A stretch of DNA of 28,824 bases. Source: an uncultured Eggerthellaceae bacterium. Lineage in GTDB: Bacteria > Actinomycetota > Coriobacteriia > Coriobacteriales > Eggerthellaceae. The notes beneath the pieces were generated by a model that saw only the letters and a list, made by a program, of their open reading frames with translations, made no database searches and was not told the DNA's origin. A program made the translations under genes and the position numbers. The DNA is taken from positions 1 through 28,824 of the forward strand of contig CASTMW010000008.1 in NCBI GenBank assembly GCA_949450265.1, given 5' to 3'. Below, in pieces: positions 26,125-28,824 of the stretch (position 1 is the stretch's first letter; each line of letters begins with the position of its first letter).

Positions 26125-27798
26125 ATGGATCACATTCTCAAGAAGTATCTTCCTCGCATTGACTTCGACAGCTACGAGGATTTTCGCGACAATCTTTGCA
26201 TCGAGGTTCCCGAAGCGTTCAACTTCGGCTTCGATGTGATTGATGAATGGGCGCGGGGGGAACCGGATAAGCGCGCGCTGCTCTGGATCGACGATGCGGG
26301 CAACGAGCGTACGTTTACCTTTACCGATATCTCGCGGCTGTCGAACCAAGCTGCGAACGCCTTTCGGGGCTTGGGCATCGGCAAGGGCGATGTGGTCATG
26401 TGCATCCTGCGCCGCCGCTGGGAGTATTGGGTGGTGGCGGTGGCGCTGGCGAAGCTGGGCGCGACCATCATCCCGGCCTCGTTGCAGCTGACGCGCAAGG
26501 ACATCGTCTTCCGCGCGAATAGCGCCCAGGTCAAGGCCATGGTGTGTGTGGCCGACGATTACGTACTCGACCAGGTGGAGCAAGCGCTGCCTGACGCGTC
26601 CACCATCAAGGACATCATCATCGTGGCAGGGCAGCGGGAAGGCTGGCGCGCCTTCGACGAGCTGATCGAGGGCGAATCCGACCAGTTCGAACGCCCCTGT
26701 GGCGAGGCGGGCGTGACCAGCAAGGACACCATGCTGATCTACTTCACCAGTGGCACCACGGGAAACCCCAAGGCGGTCATGCACAATTTCGCGCATCCGC
26801 TCGGGCATATCATCACAGCGAAGTATTGGCAGCAGGTCCAGGAGAACAAGCTGCATATGAGCGTGACCGATTCGGGCTGGGCCAAGTTCGGCTGGGGCAA
26901 GATCTATGGGCAGTGGCTGGCGGGCGCCAGCATCTTCGCCTACGACATGGACAAGTTCGTGCCCTCAAAGCTGTTGCAAGTGATGCAGGACTACGAGCTG
27001 ACCACGTTCTGCGCGCCGCCCACGATGTATCGGTTCATGCTGCAGGAAGATGTGGCGTCCTACGATCTGTCCAGCATCCAGAACTTCGCTACGGCGGGCG
27101 AGCCACTTAATGCCGAGGTGACGCTGGCGTGGGAGCGCTTGACGGGCAAGAAGATCCGCGAAGGGTTCGGTCAGACCGAAGGGCCGGTGCTTTTGGCTAC
27201 GTTCCCATGGATCGAGCCGCGCCCGGGTTCGATGGGTAAGCCCTCGCCGCTGTTGAACGTGAAGCTGCTCGACGATGATGGCGCGGAAGTGCCCGAGGGT
27301 GAAGAGGGTGCCATCTGTGTGACCGGCTTGCAGGAGGCATATCCGCCAGGCTTGTTCGTAGGCTACTACGGCAACGATGAGGCGACCGCTGAGGCAGTGG
27401 GTGGCAGTTACTACAATCTGCATGACATGGCGTGGCGTGATTCTGACGGCTACTGCTTCTTCGTGGGACGCAACGACGATGTGATCAAATGCTCAGGGTA
27501 TCGCATCGGGCCCTTCGAGGTGGAAAGCGCGCTGGTAGAGCATCCGGCGGTAGTGGAATGCGCCGTGACCGCGGCACCCGATCCGATCCGCGGCAAGGTG
27601 GTGAAGGCCACCGTGGTGTTGGCGCGTGGCTATGAGCCTTCTGAAGAGCTGGTGCGTGAGTTGCAGGAGCACGTGAAACGCACCACAGCGCCGTACAAGT
27701 ACCCACGTATCGTCGAGTTCACAGATGAGCTTCCCAAGACGATTGGTGGCAAGATCAAGCGTAAACTCATTCGTAAGACGGATGGCATCGACGATTAG
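26125..27798 (+). CDS. AMP-forming acyl-CoA synthetase, ACSM-like (copy B)
   Basis: A paralog of ligase A, 557 residues. It has the phosphate-binding loop YFTSGTTGNPKAVMHN (about 209-224), TTFCAPPTMYRFM, EGFGQTEGP, the hinge GRNDDVIKCSGYRIGPFEVES, and the catalytic Lys543 in GGKIKRK. The C-terminal stretch HVKRTTAPYKYPRIVEFTDE is strongly like the ACSM medium-chain/aryl acyl-CoA synthetase branch. ATG at 26125 follows GCAGGAAAC. It is the last gene of the delta-alpha-beta-gamma-regulator-ligase run. Compared with ligase A it lacks about 30 residues, mainly in the region between the A2 area and the phosphate loop. Substrate unknown; a different acid from that of ligase A is plausible. Confidence 0.89.
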   Translation: MDHILKKYLPRIDFDSYEDFRDNLCIEVPEAFNFGFDVIDEWARGEPDKRALLWIDDAGNERTFTFTDISRLSNQAANAFRGLGIGKGDVVMCILRRRWEYWVVAVALAKLGATIIPASLQLTRKDIVFRANSAQVKAMVCVADDYVLDQVEQALPDASTIKDIIIVAGQREGWRAFDELIEGESDQFERPCGEAGVTSKDTMLIYFTSGTTGNPKAVMHNFAHPLGHIITAKYWQQVQENKLHMSVTDSGWAKFGWGKIYGQWLAGASIFAYDMDKFVPSKLLQVMQDYELTTFCAPPTMYRFMLQEDVASYDLSSIQNFATAGEPLNAEVTLAWERLTGKKIREGFGQTEGPVLLATFPWIEPRPGSMGKPSPLLNVKLLDDDGAEVPEGEEGAICVTGLQEAYPPGLFVGYYGNDEATAEAVGGSYYNLHDMAWRDSDGYCFFVGRNDDVIKCSGYRIGPFEVESALVEHPAVVECAVTAAPDPIRGKVVKATVVLARGYEPSEELVRELQEHVKRTTAPYKYPRIVEFTDELPKTIGGKIKRKLIRKTDGIDD

Positions 27799-27817
27799 TC
27801 AAGGATGAGAGGGCGCC

Positions 27818-28639
27818 ATGCTCCCGTATTATAAGAAGTATTCGATCATCGCGTGCATCATCGGCGTTGCGCCGTCGGTGATCGTCTCCACCATCTATCC
27901 GATGGTCACCGGGTCCATCACGGCGTCCACGTTCAGCGGGCTTGTGCTTTTGCTGGCCATCTTCGTGGCGTTCATGGTGTTCGGCTTCAACATTATGGAG
28001 CGAGTAGCCGAAGCGCATACGAACAAGTTGCTCGCGCTGTACAACGACGACTGCGACCCGCAGGCGCTGGTGGCGCAGGGGCAGAGCGTGGCCTACGTCA
28101 TTACGTTCCCATGCCGCGAGGCGGGTGCGTGGTATCTGTCCTACTATGCGCAGGCGCTCCTTGATACGGGCGATATGGAGAAGGCGCGTCTCATAGAGAA
28201 GGGCTTGCGCCAAAGCGTGCAGGCGGCGAAGAAGCCGCAGCAAAAGGCCGGTATTCTGGTGAACCTGATCCCGCTGGTGGATAAGCTGGATGGCACCGAC
28301 GAGGCGCTCACCTTGATCGGCCAGGGGTTGGCGCTGGTCGCCGACGATCATACTCCGGCCGGTGCCGAGCGGCGGTCCTTTCTGGAGAGCCAGGAGAAGA
28401 TCATGCGCGTGCGCGAGAGCGGCAACGCTCAGGACGCGGCGAAGCTGGACGAGGCCATCTGTGCAAGCGACGCGTATCCCATGCGCATCCGCGTGGAGGC
28501 GGCGTGGGCCGAGGCGCGCGCGTACTATCGCATGAACGATGCTGCTGCCGAACGGCGTTCGCTCTCCTTCGTGGTGGACCATGGCAACAAGCTGGTGTTG
28601 GTGGGGAAGGCGAAGGAGCGCCTGTCTGCGTTGCGCTAG
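27818..28639 (+). CDS. Hypothetical membrane protein with helical cytoplasmic domain
   Basis: I do not recognise this 273-residue protein. Two hydrophobic segments are clear, about residues 9-29 and 38-60, joined by a short loop. The remaining 210 residues are predicted helical and repeat-like (for example YAQALLDTGDMEKARLIEKG and RVEAAWAEARAYYRMNDAAA), which suggests TPR-like helical pairs on the cytoplasmic side. No catalytic motif is seen. ATG at 27818 has AGAGGG just upstream. It lies 19 bases after ligase B with no terminator between them, so it may be co-transcribed with the oxidoreductase operon, but nothing in the sequence ties it to that pathway. Confidence 0.75.
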   Translation: MLPYYKKYSIIACIIGVAPSVIVSTIYPMVTGSITASTFSGLVLLLAIFVAFMVFGFNIMERVAEAHTNKLLALYNDDCDPQALVAQGQSVAYVITFPCREAGAWYLSYYAQALLDTGDMEKARLIEKGLRQSVQAAKKPQQKAGILVNLIPLVDKLDGTDEALTLIGQGLALVADDHTPAGAERRSFLESQEKIMRVRESGNAQDAAKLDEAICASDAYPMRIRVEAAWAEARAYYRMNDAAAERRSLSFVVDHGNKLVLVGKAKERLSALR

Positions 28640-28640
28640 G

Positions 28641-28668
28641 ACGGCAATGTATAATCGAAGAATGCCGT
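28641..28668 (+). promoter_or_regulatory. Putative promoter with flanking inverted repeat before the nucleotidyltransferase gene
   Basis: TATAAT (28650-28655) is a perfect -10 box; no good -35 is seen. ACGGCA (28641-28646) and TGCCGT (28663-28668) are perfect inverted arms on either side of it, a layout that would suit an autoregulatory operator. A start near 28662 leaves a leader of about 20 bases. Confidence 0.45.
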
Positions 28669-28681
28669 ATCAAGGAGTGAG

Positions 28682-28824
28682 ATGCTCTACTCGATCGAAG
28701 AATTGAAGCAAGTCGTTTCAGCCGCTGCGAGGCGGTATAACCATGATGTGACCAAATCCGCTAAGATAAATAGCATCTCGCTTTTCGGCAGCTATGCTGA
28801 AGGCTGTGCTGATTCAGCTTCCGA
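28682..28824 (+). CDS. Nucleotidyltransferase-domain protein, cut by window end
   Basis: Only the first 47 codons and part of the next are inside the window. ATG at 28682 has AAGGAG four bases upstream. The visible protein ends in SISLFGSYAEGCADSAS, which matches the GSxAxGxxxxxSD nucleotide-binding motif of small polymerase-beta-like nucleotidyltransferases (MNT family). Many such small proteins pair with a HEPN-domain partner as a toxin-antitoxin module, but larger nucleotidyltransferases share the motif. GC content is about 48% by hand count, clearly below the neighbouring genes, and codons such as ATA, AAT, TCA and AGG appear, which suggests recent acquisition. The partner, if any, lies beyond the window. 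Confidence 0.7.
   Translation, partial: MLYSIEELKQVVSAAARRYNHDVTKSAKINSISLFGSYAEGCADSAS

Overview
The window is about 28.8 kb of gene-dense, GC-rich bacterial chromosome. It looks like an anaerobic, high-GC Gram-positive of the Coriobacteriia, probably an Eggerthellaceae-like gut organism. That placement is an inference from the conserved rimP-nusA-infB-rbfA-nrnA-truB-ribF order, the frequent GTG and TTG starts, a K+-type membrane pyrophosphatase, and the ferredoxin-dependent 2-oxoacid metabolism. No rRNA, tRNA, CRISPR array, transposase or prophage gene was seen.

Layout. (1) 30-3236: serA and leuA, amino acid biosynthesis, ended by a strong intrinsic terminator at 3259-3288. (2) 3300-11282: a translation/transcription operon (rimP, nusA, infB, rbfA, nrnA, truB, ribF). 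It starts at a recognisable promoter, followed by a structured leader that contains a terminator and a competing hairpin. NusA carries an unusual Cys/His tail, and the usual ylxR gene between nusA and infB is missing. (3) 11392-14141: a membrane-bound pyrophosphatase with a leader that can form two mutually exclusive hairpins, then rnhA. (4) 14187-15419 on the minus strand: a dGTPase-like HD hydrolase, divergent from dnaG. (5) 15524-20305: dnaG, def, fmt and rsmB. rsmB contains an in-frame 66-bp near-palindrome that looks inserted. (6) 20302-27798: a metabolic block with a mirrored design, [XRE-cupin regulator + acyl-CoA ligase] - [2-oxoacid:ferredoxin oxidoreductase delta, alpha, beta, gamma] - [XRE-cupin regulator + acyl-CoA ligase]. 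(7) 27818-28824: an unrecognised membrane protein, then the start of a lower-GC nucleotidyltransferase gene cut by the window end.

How the genes fit together. Regions 2, 4 and 5 are core information processing: ribosome maturation, initiation, rRNA/tRNA modification, priming, and N-formylation/deformylation. Region 6 is the most distinctive accessory-metabolism block. An AMP-forming ligase makes an acyl-CoA from a free acid, and the oxidoreductase interconverts acyl-CoA + CO2 and a 2-oxoacid using ferredoxin. Together they could assimilate branched or aryl acids into amino acids, or ferment amino acids. Each ligase has its own small-molecule-sensing regulator. The most interesting unexplained signals are RNA- or DNA-structural: the rimP leader, the hppA leader and the palindrome inside rsmB.
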